A stretch of DNA of 64,000 nt from Actinernus sp. WN-2022 (GCA_030867875.1 JAOWCC010001751.1:21350026-21414025); one strand, 5' to 3'. Shown: positions 33,901 to 45,502, numbered from the stretch's first letter. Program-made: numbers and translations. Notes: a model not told the origin generated them from the letters alone.

Positions 33901-34912
33901 GTTTTAGCATAACCACGGTACGGTTCGTTCCAACTATGAATAGAGAAAAAACTGTGAAACCGTTGGAAAATAAGCAATGTTCTAGCTGATTTTTACGCAC
34001 GCTCGCCATTCTAAATTGCCGTCTATCGATCTTTAGTACTGTATAAACAAGAGAACAAATCCTGCATTCCGACTGGCTACCCTAGTATAGGTCTATTTGT
34101 GATAGCCCACGGTCAGAGAAAAACCGCTTAAGTCTTTATCTGTTCTTTATTGACTGACAGAATTCCCTGAAATTGCATAAAGAGCCTAGCCTGAATTTCA
34201 GCCGTCTCCTCTGGGTTCGTTCCTCCCGAGAGAGACGTCTGAATCGAATAGCCGATAATGCCGTCCAGTGACGTCACTACCAGAAAACCTGGTAGTGATT
34301 TTTGATTGGTTCATATTCTATAATTTCACATAATTATCATAATTATCAGCCGAGAAGACTACAGGATTCACTTTGGACTCGCGATTGTTGACTGGTTGAG
34401 TTTCAGTGGAGTGATTGTCTTTGGCAAAGACCTTGAATTCGTAAGGAAAACATCTGGAAATTAAATGGATTGAAAGTGTCCTGCACAATAACCGGCCGAC
34501 TAACCTGTAAACATGTACATTTTATCGCGTCGCGTCCGCGGGGTTGTTGACAATCGATTATTTGTTCGCACTCGCAGTGGTAAAGAATGTCGCTACTCGC
34601 ATCATTTACATAGGTAATATCTCGTAGCTGCGTCGATTCGAACGGCAGATCGCGAGACACGTACAAAGATCAACGGAAAGACAAAGATCAACTGTACTTT
34701 GCCTCCAAATATAATATAACGATTTGTTGCTTCGGAAAGGCTTTCACAATATAAGAGGGCAGTATCGTCGTGTACCGTTTAACCAACTGCGTCATAAAAT
34801 TACCTTTGTTACCCACGTACGTTCGCTATGAATAATTTGAGACTCAGAAATTTTATACGAACATCGGAATCGACACTTAGAAATTTTAGAACGATTATAT
34901 GTTATCCTCACT
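33901..34912. other. No recognisable gene
   Basis: No domain or transposon recognised. A small hairpin TCACTACCAGAAAACCTGGT lies at about 34275. Confidence 0.35.
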
Positions 34913-34914
34913 AT

Positions 34915-35018
34915 AAAAAAAATTACCGCCTGAACCGGGATTCGAATCCGGGCCGGTTAAGAATCAATGCAATGGCTTACCCACCACCAACCCAAACCCT
35001 AACCATTAGACCACGAGA
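34915..35018 (-). tRNA. tRNA-like sequence (SINE head or tRNA pseudogene) with T8 terminator
   Basis: The minus strand reads GTGGTCTAATGGTTAGGG (A box, very like tRNA-Glu), then about 45 nt, then CCCGGATTCGAATCCCGG (B box/T arm), a short 3' part and eight T (34915-34922 as A on +), a Pol III terminator. It is about 20 nt longer than a normal tRNA between D and T arms and the anticodon arm is not clear. It is therefore either a tRNA-derived SINE head or a decayed or intron-containing tRNA. Confidence 0.45.
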
Positions 35019-35279
35019 GAATTCGCTGATTGGAGTCGTTTCTTTTACCAGATTTATATCAACTCCATTAGCATGTTCATAAAATATTCTATTATAGTAT
35101 AATATATACTATAATAGCGGTACGACAACCCACTGAGCGCGCGAGGTGTGATTCCCCACGGATCTCAACGGTACACGACGATACTACCCATAAGAGGCAC
35201 TTGAGAAGCAAATGGGATGGAGATATATAATATAGGTAAGGCTTTTATTTTGGTCGGCATAATCTCAAATAAATATTTC

Positions 35280-36758
35280 TCACGAACTCTTTAAACTACC
35301 GCCGTGACAGTTTTATCATATTTGGAGAATTTGTAATCGGTGAACCATTTAGAAAGAACGAATATTTCTCAAGAGTAGATTTACGACATTGTTTTTGGAA
35401 AATAACAGCCTTAGTTTTCTTCATATTGATAGATAAAAACCAATTTTGACAATATGTTTGGAGTGTATTAATGGTCTTTTGGAGGCCTGCTGCACTACTG
35501 GATATCAGAACTAAATCGTCTGCGTAAAATAAACTGTTTAGATAAGTTCCATTTGGCAGAATAACTGGATCAGTGTCATTTGTGCTTTGTAAAATATGAG
35601 GCAAATCATTCAAATATAGATTAAAAAGTAGAGGAGACAAGACGCATCCCTGTCGCACTCCTCTGGTATACTTAAAATAGTCAGTTCTTTGATTTTGTAC
35701 TTTAATGCTGCATTCCGTTTTTGAGTACATATCTTTAATAAGATTATAAAATTGACCTCCGATTTTACAAGACGTTCTATTTTCGCAATGAAAAAATATC
35801 TCGATTTCCGTAAACTCCCTATCAACATATGTAACAAATTATTTGACACACTATTCAGTCCTATATTATTGTACAATTCAGAAGTTTGGGGGGCTTATGG
35901 TGACAAAATCAATTTCAATAAATGGGAAACAGATCCTATTGAAAGAATACATATACCCAATTTTATAAACACTACCTTGGGATAAATAGAAGAGCACCAA
36001 ACGTTGCCTCCCGTAACGAGTCTGGAAGGCTTTCCTTAAAATCTCTAATTTATCGAAACATGTTAAAATGCTGGATACACCTTGAACAGCTCCCAGAAAA
36101 TAGTATTGCAAAACAATGTCTTCAGATTTCGAAAGACTTGGCATCCTCCAACAAAAATAGTTTCATATCTTCGATAAATGAGCTTGTACATTTATTTGAG
36201 TCAGGGAATAAAAAAACCATACAGGATATTGACATAAATAAACCAAACAAATGGTTATCTGCTATGAAACAAAATATAGATAATCAATCACAGTTACACC
36301 AATTACATCTCATAAATTCAAATAGAAAACTAGTATTTTATTCAATGTTCAAACATGATACAAAGGCTTCTCCATACATAGAGCTGATAAAAAATTCAGA
36401 TCACCGAAGAATGACTGCAAAACTTAGATCGGGAAATCATAATTTAAGGATAGAAACAGGCAGACACTCTTGTCCCAAAATACCCGAAGCTTCAAGGATA
36501 TGTGAAATGTGTGTCACAAATGAAGTAGAAAACGAAATACATTTCACATTTCATTGCAGCTTATATAATAACATTAGAAAAGTATTCTTCGACGACATTT
36601 GTAATAAATACAAACATTTTACAAACTTAAATATCAAAGACAAAACTTTATTTCTATTTAATAACATAGACCCATTTGTATGTAAGAAATTGGCTCACTA
36701 TATTTTTGAAGTTTCACTTACCTGGAGGTTTGAGGTATTTCATGATACTTCTAATTGA
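35280..36758 (+). mobile_element. LINE with twin-priming inversion (RT part inverted)
   Basis: Minus strand 35760-35296: FYNLIKDMYSKTECSIK, then GVRQGCVLSPLLFNLYLNDL (RT motif B) and FYADDLVLIS (motif C). Plus strand 35760-36758: RRSIFAMKKYLDFRKLPINI, LFDTLFSPILLYNSEVWGAY, a frameshift near 35957, NRRAPNVASRNES and a C-terminal CX2C...H...C motif (CEMCVTNEVENEIHFTFHC). In an intact element the plus-strand part directly follows the minus-strand part. The join near 35760, with the RT part inverted and its 3' end outward, is exactly what twin priming gives. The endonuclease is missing. Confidence 0.8.
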
Positions 36759-36879
36759 AAGACCTTGTTGAAATTTCCGGGAAATTCAACAGAAATTGCG
36801 CTCGAACTAGCCAGGGAAAACATTTCGAACGGGGTGCCATATTGTTTATTCGTCCTCATACCCAGGCCTTCACGCCAGT

Positions 36880-37290
36880 TATTTCTCATCTTCGCGCACG
36901 TGGCGATAACACTCTGTTTGGTACAGTCGCAAAGACTTCAGATAGTCGCCCTGGATATTGTATTTATTCAGCGGTGTTGCGAACAGACAGCAAAGCTATG
37001 TCCACGTCATCAGCAGTGAGGTGGATGTGTTTGGCAGATTTGACAGCCGCTTCAGCCCAACCGTTAGACTGATACCAGTATATAGGGAGAGTACGTGATA
37101 TGATGAAACTTGTACTATTAGCGAACGTCTTGAACAGGTCAGAGGTGAATTAGGCCCCATTGTCGGTTATGAGTGTGTGGGAAGCTGATCAATTTCATAA
37201 AAGTCACTGTAGTGGTCCACTGTCACCAAATAGGCCAGTCCGTTGAGCTCAAATAGGTCCTGAGAGACCAGCTGCTAGGGTAGAGTGGGC
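36880..37290 (-). mobile_element. Ty3/gypsy integrase remnant
   Basis: On the minus strand: DLFELNGLAYLVTVDHYSDF then YEIDQL (first catalytic Asp region), a deletion and frame change, ITDNGA, a stop, FTSDLFKTFANST (second Asp) and YQSNGWAEAAVKSAKHIHLT (Glu). This is the DDE core of a gypsy-type integrase with an internal deletion of about 35 codons and several stops. No LTRs recognised nearby. Confidence 0.7.
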
Positions 37291-37630
37291 TACTGGGTAT
37301 TGAACAGAGATGTTCCGTGACAAAGGCTGATTAACAATGTCTTTTTATTCACTTTTTTGGGAGCAAACATTTTACTGTGCATAGACTACTTCGTCCTCAT
37401 TCAAGCCTATTTTAGACAATGAACGGCAATGTTCGCGAGCACGCGTTTCACTAACTACACAGATGAAGCTTTAACCGACTGTTTATATCGTTTGTTCCTT
37501 AACATGGTCCGAAATGAAGAATCTGTAATCAACGTAGGCTAAATATTTTTCACAGCCAGAAGAAAATTACCCCTGCGAATCATAAACAAGCCATTGGCTG
37601 TGTCGTTCACTTACGCTCGGTTCATACGAT
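37291..37630. other. No recognisable gene
   Basis: Nothing recognised between the integrase remnant and the 20-bp tandem repeat. Confidence 0.35.
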
Positions 37631-37688
37631 GGGCACGGCATTCCTAACTTGGGCACGGCATTCCTAATTTGGGCACGGCACTCTAAAC
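37631..37688. repeat. 20-bp tandem repeat, about 3 units
   Basis: GGGCACGGCATTCCTAACTT is repeated at 37631, 37651 and (diverged) 37671. Confidence 0.85.
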
Positions 37689-37817
37689 AGGGTGATGAAG
37701 ACAACCTTTTCACAGGGTCTCAGCTGAACCCCTAGATTTTCAGGCATGCGTAACCACCCCGGAACATTTCCATTTACACGACAAAAATAAGGGTTGCCGT
37801 AGCGAATTGTTTTGTTA

Positions 37818-37970
37818 CGTATAGCCCACTTTGACGATGTTGCGCATGCATAAGAGAACAATAGATGTGGCCCGCCAAATAGTCTATGTAGCCCGGCAGT
37901 CTCTTGTTATTCAGATTTTATGTGCATTGTTCTAGTTGCGTGCGCAACATCGTCAAAGTGGGTTATACCT
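37818..37970. repeat. Inverted repeat with ~40-bp arms
   Basis: TAGCCCACTTTGACGATGTT with GCGCATGCATAAGAGAACAA at the left is mirrored by TTGTTCTAGTTGCGTGCGCA and ACATCGTCAAAGTGGGTTA at the right, with a few mismatches. Confidence 0.75.
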
Positions 37971-38109
37971 ATGGGCTCCTGTTGTCGCGTAAACCGACCG
38001 ATAAACCTTGTAATTCACCCTCTTCACGCTGCGGCCCTGTTGGCTAGAAACCATATATAGTTTTCCCATGTCGAGCACGTGGGAAACAAAGATTTTATTT
38101 TCCTGGGAT

Positions 38110-38516
38110 TACCGTAAATGCTCTATTAAGCGAGAGGCAACCTAGATGGACGTGATGGATGAGGAGGACAGTGATGTTGACATCGAGAATTAACACTGAG
38201 AACTGACACTAAGAACTAACACTGAGAACTGACACTAAGAACTAACACTGAGAACTGACACTGTTCTGACGCGAATTTTACCGTACAGTGGCCGGTCATG
38301 GAACAGTGCAGTGAAGCGTTGTTTTATAAGCGAATAAAATGCCACAGTTGTAAGTTGTTTTGTAATTTATAGCGTTTTCGTTTTTGGGCGAGTGTATCTG
38401 ATAGAGAAATTGAATAAGTGCCTCTCTCTATTAAGCGCCTCGTCTCTAATAAGCCTCGTCTCTAAGGCCCCAGAATTAAATAAGCGCCCCAGGCACTTAA
38501 TAGAGCATTTACGGTA
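38110..38516. mobile_element. MITE with perfect 21-bp TIRs
   Basis: TACCGTAAATGCTCTATTAA at the left is exactly mirrored at 38496-38516. There is no coding. The interior holds a short tandem array and an array-like CTCTAATAAGCCTCGTCTCT section. Non-autonomous DNA element. Confidence 0.75.
38190..38262. repeat. Short tandem repeat inside the MITE
   Basis: The alternating units ACACTGAGAACTG and ACACTAAGAACTA repeat about three times, a roughly 26-bp period. Confidence 0.8.
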
Positions 38517-38560
38517 AACATGGCCGCCAAGTGAAAAGAGTGAATAGACCGTTTCACATT

Positions 38561-38798
38561 CAAGAATTACCGCTGGATGCGATGACTACAGACGCATTTA
38601 CTCAACGTTAGTCTCATGCTGATATTTCAAATACTCACAATTACCAGCGAGAAGGTGCAGAAGATCAAACTACAGCAATACATAGAGTTGTGAATAACAC
38701 ATCTTACCGCTGGTATTTAATTTATAAATATTAACATCAGAATGAGACTAGTGGTGAGTAAGTGCGTCTGTAGCCATCGCATCCAGCGGTAATTCTTG
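38561..38798. mobile_element. Foldback/MITE, family A (partner at 22104-22323)
   Basis: CAAGAATTACCGCTGGATGC at the left and its mirror at 38779-38798 bound imperfect arms of about 95 bp. The sequence of arms and loop matches the copy at 22.1 kb (for example ACCAGCGAGAAGGTG), with more divergence between the arms here. Confidence 0.8.
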
Positions 38799-39026
38799 AA
38801 TGCGACGCTGGACTATTGTGACTGCAGAACATTAAACTCTTGCATTCGCTAACATATTTCCGATATGGTTAGACTTGCTGTGTTTTATAGGGCGGTGTTC
38901 TTGAAGTTAACTCTAAAATCTGAGCTATAAACAACGGCAGAGAAGACGCCTGACGTAACGAAACAATCACTTCCCTTTGTCAAAGTACCTTAATAATGTT
39001 TAACATATTAAAGTTGAGGAACACAT

Positions 39027-39319
39027 TCAGTTGCAGAAGTTTCCCTTGCAACAGGTGGCTCTGCAGACGATGGTGTTATTCATCACATCGTATCCGTCTC
39101 GGCAACTCTTCACGTCATTAATGTTGCAGGTCTTGGCACAGCCCTTCAAGAATAGATAGCTATTTCGTCTTCCAGACCTCAGACTGCCGGCAGCTGTTAT
39201 GACCATTTTAACTTTGATGCAGTCGAATGTCCTATGTGGGCAACGTGTGGGTGTTCTTGACGTGTGACAACGTTTCCAGGACCTGCTGCTGAAACACTCG
39301 TGGCACTTGAGACATACTC
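39027..39319 (-). CDS. Ly6/uPAR-type (three-finger) domain protein, terminal exon
   Basis: Begins after an acceptor (AATGTAG|GAGTATG on the minus strand) and encodes CLKCHECFSSRSWKRC, then CPHRTFDCIKVKM, GCAKTCN and ends CRATCCKGNFCN and a stop at 39027. The CxxC start, spaced cysteines and terminal CCxxxxCN are the signature of the LU domain, usually in secreted or GPI-anchored surface proteins. Just upstream (39330-39400) a second GECHECFSSR with a GTTCTG donor-like site looks like a partial duplication of this exon's start. The signal-peptide exon was not found and no GPI tail follows the last Cys, so a secreted form or a partial gene is possible. Confidence 0.55.
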
Positions 39320-39419
39320 CTACATTGGGTAATAAAAAAGCGATATAAAGATACCAGAACCTACTGCTGAAGCATTCGTGGCATTCACCCGAAGACTGGC
39401 CGCCCACTCTGACGAAATG

Positions 39420-40923
39420 TATTCAGAAATCATAAAATACGAGGGTATTTCCTATCGATCATTATCAAAATACGCTGCCTAATATAAAACCGCCCTCATG
39501 AAAACGCGCGCGCGTGTAGCAGATGCATTTGCAGCCCTGTACCTCATTGGCTGTTGCTTCATCATCCTATCCATTTAGACCAATCAGATTTTGGCGCTGA
39601 CGCGGTGAGCCATTCAGGTACAAATTCCGCCAACGAGTCGCCAAATGAGTAATTTTGAAAAGTTTGAACCACTCATGGAACCTCACCCAAAGCAATACGC
39701 AAAAAAAAGAAAAGATATCGGTTAAAATGGCACACTGAAGATGATCTTTTTCCAGACTCATTTGGCCTTGTGTTTTGATCATATACTAATAAAATTAATT
39801 TCTGGAGGGCATTTTTTTTTAGCATAAAAAGTACATAAAAAGGTTAGACTGGACTGTCGCATGCTGAACCGGCTCGTGCTATACTGACGTGGTTTATATC
39901 AGTATCGGCACTGCATGACTGATATTTTGAGAAAGTTCTCAAATAGACCAGTTTGAGGTTAATTCCGACATTTTGAAAGAGGTGTAAACATAGCGCGAAA
40001 ATCCGATGCAAATAATATCCGTAAAATCGAATTTCTGAATATTCATTGTCTTCAAACTTAACTGAGAACCAGATAAAAGATTAACTCATCAAAATTTGAG
40101 GGCTGTAGCTTCGTCTTTTCACTCTTTAGCTCGTGGATATTGCGAAAGCAATCCACGAGTTATTAGTATGGGAGAAATCATGTCACTCGCTCACTCACTC
40201 CGTAAGGTGTTAACAATCGGTTGGAATACATATTTTGGCACTCGCACATCCGTCTAACACATGTAGGAGATGTATATGATGTTAAGAGAGTTTTCATCAC
40301 CAACTAAGACAAACACAAACCCTTTATATTCCAAGTTACAATCCCAAATAAAGCGTGAAACAAATCGGTAGATTTTTTAACATGTCAAATGGAACACATA
40401 AAACTCAGTAAAACTTTGATTTGATTTATTATCTTAATATTTTTTAGATATGTTTGCGTTCTAACAAAGCTATCGTGACGTCAGAGCCTTTGTTAATTTA
40501 TTTACCTCTTGACCTCTTCCAACGCGAATTATCAAAATGGAGGAAGGAATATTCAGTCTTGTGTTTTGTACTGTGAGTAGGGCAAAACACACGATAAACA
40601 GCGACGATAAACAAGCGAACTTGCAATTGCGTGGTGGGATAACTATTACGTTTTGCGACGTTTTGATCGAAATGTTGCTGCATACGTATGAGGTTTGTAG
40701 GAGGATGTTGGGATGTAGATTTTTTATAAAAATAGCGCAATAAAATTAATGAAACTTATATGGTGTCTTAATCGTTTCCCTGGCTGTGTCTGTACGCAAT
40801 TTCAGTGAATTAGAGTGAGGTTTAACCTCTTTACCGAGACTTTTCTCTGTCGGCAGTCGGTGACTCGTTCCAGCCAATCAGAATGTTTTTACCTCCGGTT
40901 ATAAACCATTGGTTATGTACCAT
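39420..40923. other. No firm gene
   Basis: Mostly AT-rich and unrecognised. At 40537 AAAATGGAGGAAGGAATA starts a short frame (MEEGIFSLVFCT) running into a GTGAGT donor-like site, but without other support. Confidence 0.3.
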
Positions 40924-41680
40924 TAATTAACATACGTATCCCGGCATGCATTAAGGGAGTTGAATAAAATCCCATGCAGAGCACATGGTTGTCAGTATTC
41001 GGAGCAAGCTAAAAATAAACAGAATATTACATTGGGGCCGAGCGATTTCTTCGAGCCCAATTGAAGTCACTCCAATACCAGCATTCGAACCACATGGAGA
41101 ACAAAGTTCTGTAGCATAGAGGTGGGAAAAGTATATCAAAAGCTTTGAATTATTTGCCTATGCCGCCGGATGCACAAACGCGAAACAGAAACGCCAATTG
41201 CTCTTACACACCGCCGGATCCGATGTACAAGGTATCTTCTTTACTCTCACTGAAACTTGAAGCTAGATCAGTATTTTGCACCAAGAAAGAACACCTCGTA
41301 CAATCGGCATATCTTTCGACAAGAGAAACAAAAGGAAGGCGAGTGCAAAACCAAAGCCGGTCTTGATCCGCAGAAACGTTTGGTTCCCTGGCGTTGATGC
41401 AGCAGCGAGGAACCGTCAAGCGGTGCATACAGTTCAGTTCCAGTCCAGTTCATTTTATTCACACTTATTTCTATTTTATAAAAGTAAATATCACTATATA
41501 GCAGATAATATAAAATAGAAAAGATGGAGTTAGGTATAAGAGTATATTTTTAGTTAAGAGTGCGTAGTGGCCAAAGTAGCAAAAACTTTCGAGTCAGGCC
41601 ACTACCGGTTTCATACCCTGTCAAGCCAACACAGCTACATGTCTGACCTCCTCCGTGGTCCCTGACTCAACCTTAGCATC

Positions 41681-42110
41681 GATTTCTGTGGTCCCCTTCC
41701 ATCAAGCCAGTATTTACGTGTTATCATTGTTGAGTACTCCCGTTTTCCAGTCGTAGAAGTTGTCCGCAGCACCGCAGCTGAGACAGTCATCCCAGTAGTA
41801 TAGACAAGGTCTTCTGTACGTTTGGCTTCCCCGAGCTCCTCAAGTCTGACAATGGTCCACCAGGCATGGAAACGTTTCCTCAAAGCCTGCTGCGTGAAAC
41901 ACCGAAGGATTACCCACTGTGGCCCAAAGCCAACGCCCAGGCCGAAAGCTTCAACAAACCTCTGATGAAAGCCATCAAGGCAGCCAAGATCTAAGGTCAA
42001 AACTGGATATTTGCCTTGCATCAATTTGTGCGTGCCTACAGGTGACACCGCACACTACTACGACCTTCACGCCACGTCGTCTGTTATTTGGACAAGAAAC
42101 ACGAACCTAG
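41681..42110 (+). pseudogene. Ty3/gypsy integrase core remnant
   Basis: Reads DFCGPLPSSQYLRVIIVEYS then RFPVVEVVRSTAAETVIPVV, a stop, VFCTFGFPELLKSDNGPPG, WPKANAQAESFNKPLMKAIK, a stop, and HQFVRAYR. The DDE triad is kept (Asp codons at 41681 and 41848, Glu at 41944), but stops after PVV, KAAKI and RAYR kill it. The role in an intact element is strand transfer of cDNA into the host genome. Confidence 0.75.
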
Positions 42111-42442
42111 TTACCTGAGTCAACCACCTATGACCAACAGGACGACATTCCAACCACTGCACAACAAGAAGAGGAAGAGAAACCGGTTGCTCAACAGCAA
42201 CTGATCCCTGAAAGACCTAAGCGAGTGACACGGCGACCCCAGAGACTGATAGAAGAACTGTGAACATTCATACTCAAAGTTAGCCTCAAAGCACTGTTCA
42301 GTTTTTGTTCAACATTGCCGTTCAGACGTTTGTTCCAGGAGTAAGATATATGGACATTTTAGCAATCAAGGCAACATTGTGTTATAGTAGTCTAGCTTTT
42401 CAGCTAATGGTTGTCTCACACGTCCCTCTCCACCTTAATTAA

Positions 42443-42648
42443 CCGGCGGGTGTAAAGTACAGGTCAGGTTACAGGTCAGGTCACGTCACTTCTTGTTTAC
42501 CTGTGAACCCTAGCTCTAGGTGAGTGAGAACCCGTCGTTTACCTGTGAACTCTCCGATGGTTAGGGTTATGTTTGTGGTTAGGGTTAGGTTTTGTCTTAG
42601 AATTAACAACTTGACCTGTGACCTGTGACTTGTACTTTACACCCGCCG
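42443..42648. mobile_element. MITE inserted in the 3' LTR
   Basis: CGGCGGGTGTAAAGTACAGG at the left is mirrored by a TGTACTTTACACCCGCCG right end. ACAGGTCAGGT is repeated inside the left end and mirrored as ACCTGTGACCTGTGAC. TTAATTAA flanks both sides, while the 5' LTR at 40924 has a single ATTAATTAACATACG, an empty site. The interior carries TTAGGGTTATG...GGTTAGGGTTAGG, telomere-like by chance or origin. Confidence 0.75.
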
Positions 42649-42759
42649 ATTAATTAACATACGCATCCCGGCATGCATTAAAGGGAGTTGAGTAAAGTCC
42701 CAGAGCACATGGTTGTTAGTCTCGGAGCAAGCGAGAAATAAACAGAATATTACACCGAT

Positions 42760-43572
42760 ATTCATATTTGGGTATCATTCTTTCTCATGGTAGTCATATT
42801 TTGCAAGCATTTCTTCCAAGCGCTCGAGGGTTTGCAGATAATCTTAGCTACAATTGTAGTTTCCTGTCAGCGAGTTAACGGAATCGAATCGGATTCCCAG
42901 ATGCTGTACTCATAGCAATAGCAAACATATTGATAGATCTAATGGATAGTGCCCAGGGCCTGTGTATCCTTCCACGAGTTCACCATTGGTACCTATGTCC
43001 ATACATATGTCTGTAACAAAAAGTTGAGAGTCTGCGGGAAAATTTACAGACAAATGTATGGAAAACTGAAAATACTGCACGCTTCCCAGCTCAGCTACAT
43101 CCCTCAAATTTTCATCAGTTAATCTAGCCTGCTTGCAGGCAGTAGAGGACGTAGAGGGTGTTATCACAGAACACGGATATCGAAGCGGCCGCCATATTGG
43201 CCGACTGACAAATGGAGGGGCTGGGGGAAGAAGAAGAATCTTTTACCTGGTATCTTAAGTTTGCAGCCGGACAGTGAATATTTCAGAAATTCGATATTAC
43301 GGAAGTTATTTGGCATCGGATTCCCATACACATACTGTATTTCGCGCCATGTTTGCACCCCTTTCAAAGTGTCGGAATTAGTTAACCTCAATATTCGCCC
43401 AAAGGCTCAGAACTTTCAAAATATCACTCAATGCCTATAAATCACGCATAGCACTCACGTTCATGCGATTTCCTCTACAAAAATATCAAATATAGGCATT
43501 TATATGTCCTTTTGTGGTCTTCATGAACTGTATCGCGGACTCGTTTGATCCGATTAAGTTTTTTGCTATTTT
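42760..43572. other. No firm gene
   Basis: An 85-codon open frame on the minus strand (42910-43167, no ATG) and a short ATGGCGGCCGCTTCGATAT start (MAAASISVFCDN...) around 43190 look slightly coding-like, but no domain or splice structure supports them. Confidence 0.25.
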
Positions 43573-45005
43573 AGCGGCATATCCAAGTTGAATTGTTTAC
43601 TATATGCGGACGACCTAGTAATTCTATCTGATTCTGCATCTGGCATGCAAAACTGTTTGAACAAACTCCACTCTTATACCAAGAAATGGAGACTAAGAGT
43701 TAACTTGAAAAAGTCTAAGATTCTGGTTTTTGGGACACCGGCCCAAAGGCGTTTATGTATAACTTCTAAGTGGTATCTTAACAATGAACAGTTGGTCTGC
43801 GTTGAGGAATATACGTATTTAGGGATTTCTTTTCATTGTGCTGGTGGTTTCAAACGGGCCCAAACTACTTTGTATAATAAGGCATTGAGGGCTTATCCGG
43901 CAGTCTATTCAGAAATTTTTCAAATGTAGAAAATATGTCAGTTAAGTTACTGTTGAAACTGTTCTCTTCACTTGTAGTGCCAGTGTTGCAGCTATATGGA
44001 TGTGAGGTGTGGGGTGTATATTTGTTGGGACGAACCTGCTCTAACTTAGATATGTTCCGGCAGAAACTGTTTAAGGTAGTTAATAATTTAGAGAGACTTC
44101 ATTTGAAGTTTTGCAAACGAATTCTGGGCGTACACTCTAAAACAACCAATTTAGCAGTCTATGCGGAATTAGGTAGAGTTCCAATGATGGTTCAAGTCGC
44201 TTCTCTCGTAGTGAAGTATTGGTTAAGAATTATAAACTCGGAATACAATAGTACTTTAGTTGGAAAAGCTGCGGAAGTATGTATAAAGTCGAAATTTCAG
44301 GGTGCAGTTTTTACAAACCATATTTTAGAACTATGCAATATCAAACCGCTCACTGAGCTTTCAGTTTCTCTCAAACAAATAGGTTTAATTGCCAAATATG
44401 TAAAGGTAAAAATGTACGATTATTTTGCCGAGAAATGGAAGGACCAGGTTCATCAGAGTGATCTGCAGAGCCACATTTATGGCGGGAAGTTACGTACTTT
44501 TCGTCAAGTTAAACCGAAAGTAGGTTTTGAAAAATATCTTTCATCTATTACGAACTTCAAACACCATCAGGCAGTAACTAAACTACGGGTGTCTGCACAT
44601 AAGTTACCTGTTGAGTCTGGCCGATACGGAAATATTCCATATGAGTCACGGAAGTGTACTCTATGCGACTTGGGAGTGATTGGAGACGAATATCATTACC
44701 TTATGATTTGTTCGAATCCCAGTTTTATTAATGTTAGAAACGAATTTATGACTGAGTTATTAAGTATTAATTCTTCTTTCTCGAGTTTTAATAAGAGATA
44801 ATTATCTTTATATATAATGTCTATGAAGGATGATACAATTGTAAAAGTTGTTGGTAAATATTGTTACAGTTTGCTTACAGTATTTAATAATAGTAATTCG
44901 AGATAGTTATGAATGTTATTTCATTGTATTTCGACTTATATTTAGTTTTATAAGAATTCCTATGTACCATTTCTGGCGTTTATATGGAATAAAGTTTATT
45001 ATCCG
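43573..45005 (+). mobile_element. 5'-truncated LINE with RT motif C and C-terminal CCHC motif
   Basis: Starts abruptly in RT: GISKLNCLLYADDLVILSDS (motif C), NLKKSKILVFG, EEYTYLGISFHCAGGFKRAQ. A stop and shift at 43928 are followed by a 288-residue frame with LLKLFSSLVVPVLQLYGCEV, FCKRILGVHSKTTNLAVYAE, RVSAHKLPVESGRYG and CTLCDLGVIGDEYHYLMIC (CX2C...H...C). This is the same layout as the 35.3-36.8 kb element but a different family. About 200 bp of 3' UTR ends near GGAATAAAGTTTATTA. One stop apart, it is fairly young. Confidence 0.8.
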
Positions 45006-45502
45006 CTTCGTAAAAAGGTAAACAAAAAGAAACCAATTTAAGGAATACAATATTTCCACCGTTTCTTTCTCTTTGGAAGAGTTTGGAACCCTTTAATTTG
45101 GTATTCGAAAATTACTTTAGGCCGTGTTTCGTAATGAATTTCAAGTATGCGGGTCACCGACCGAAACGAGTGGTTTTTGAACGTTTCATTTGAGACTCAG
45201 TTTTAGCATTTACTTATCAGTAGACGGGCGAACGAAGATGATGAAATTTGTACACACATTTCCTTCTTCCAGAACAACTTTTTGCAAAACAAATATTCAA
45301 AAAGTCGCTCGCAAAACATGCCTTGCCATTCGCATTTCAGTCAACCTCCTATGTAAGAACAGTTGTCGCTAAAAAAACGTAATGATTGTTCCCATATTTA
45401 AGATTAATTTTGTTCCTAACCAAACTGTAAATATAAAGTGCAGTTTTATAGGCAGTAGGCCATTGCCAAATCTAGAGTTAGTTTCAGTGTCGCCACATTT
45501 AC
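45006..45502. other. No recognisable gene
   Basis: AT-rich; nothing recognised. Confidence 0.35.

Larger units (their letters stand above)
40924..42757 (+). mobile_element. Decayed Ty3/gypsy LTR retrotransposon
   Basis: Direct repeats ATTAATTAACATACG(T/C)ATC onward to AATAAACAGAATATTACA (40924-41027 and 42653-42757) look like LTR 3' parts. The first is followed by TTGGGGCCGAGCG, a possible primer-binding site. Between them is a gypsy-type integrase remnant. Most of gag-pol is deleted. The 5' limits of the LTRs are uncertain. Confidence 0.6.

Noticed and set aside
42540..42600. Interstitial telomere array (TTAGGG)n
   Set aside because: Only a few imperfect GGTTAGGGTTA units inside a MITE; not an array.
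42910..43167. 85-codon frame on the minus strand with fairly protein-like text
   Set aside because: No ATG, no domain, no splice sites that join it to a neighbour.
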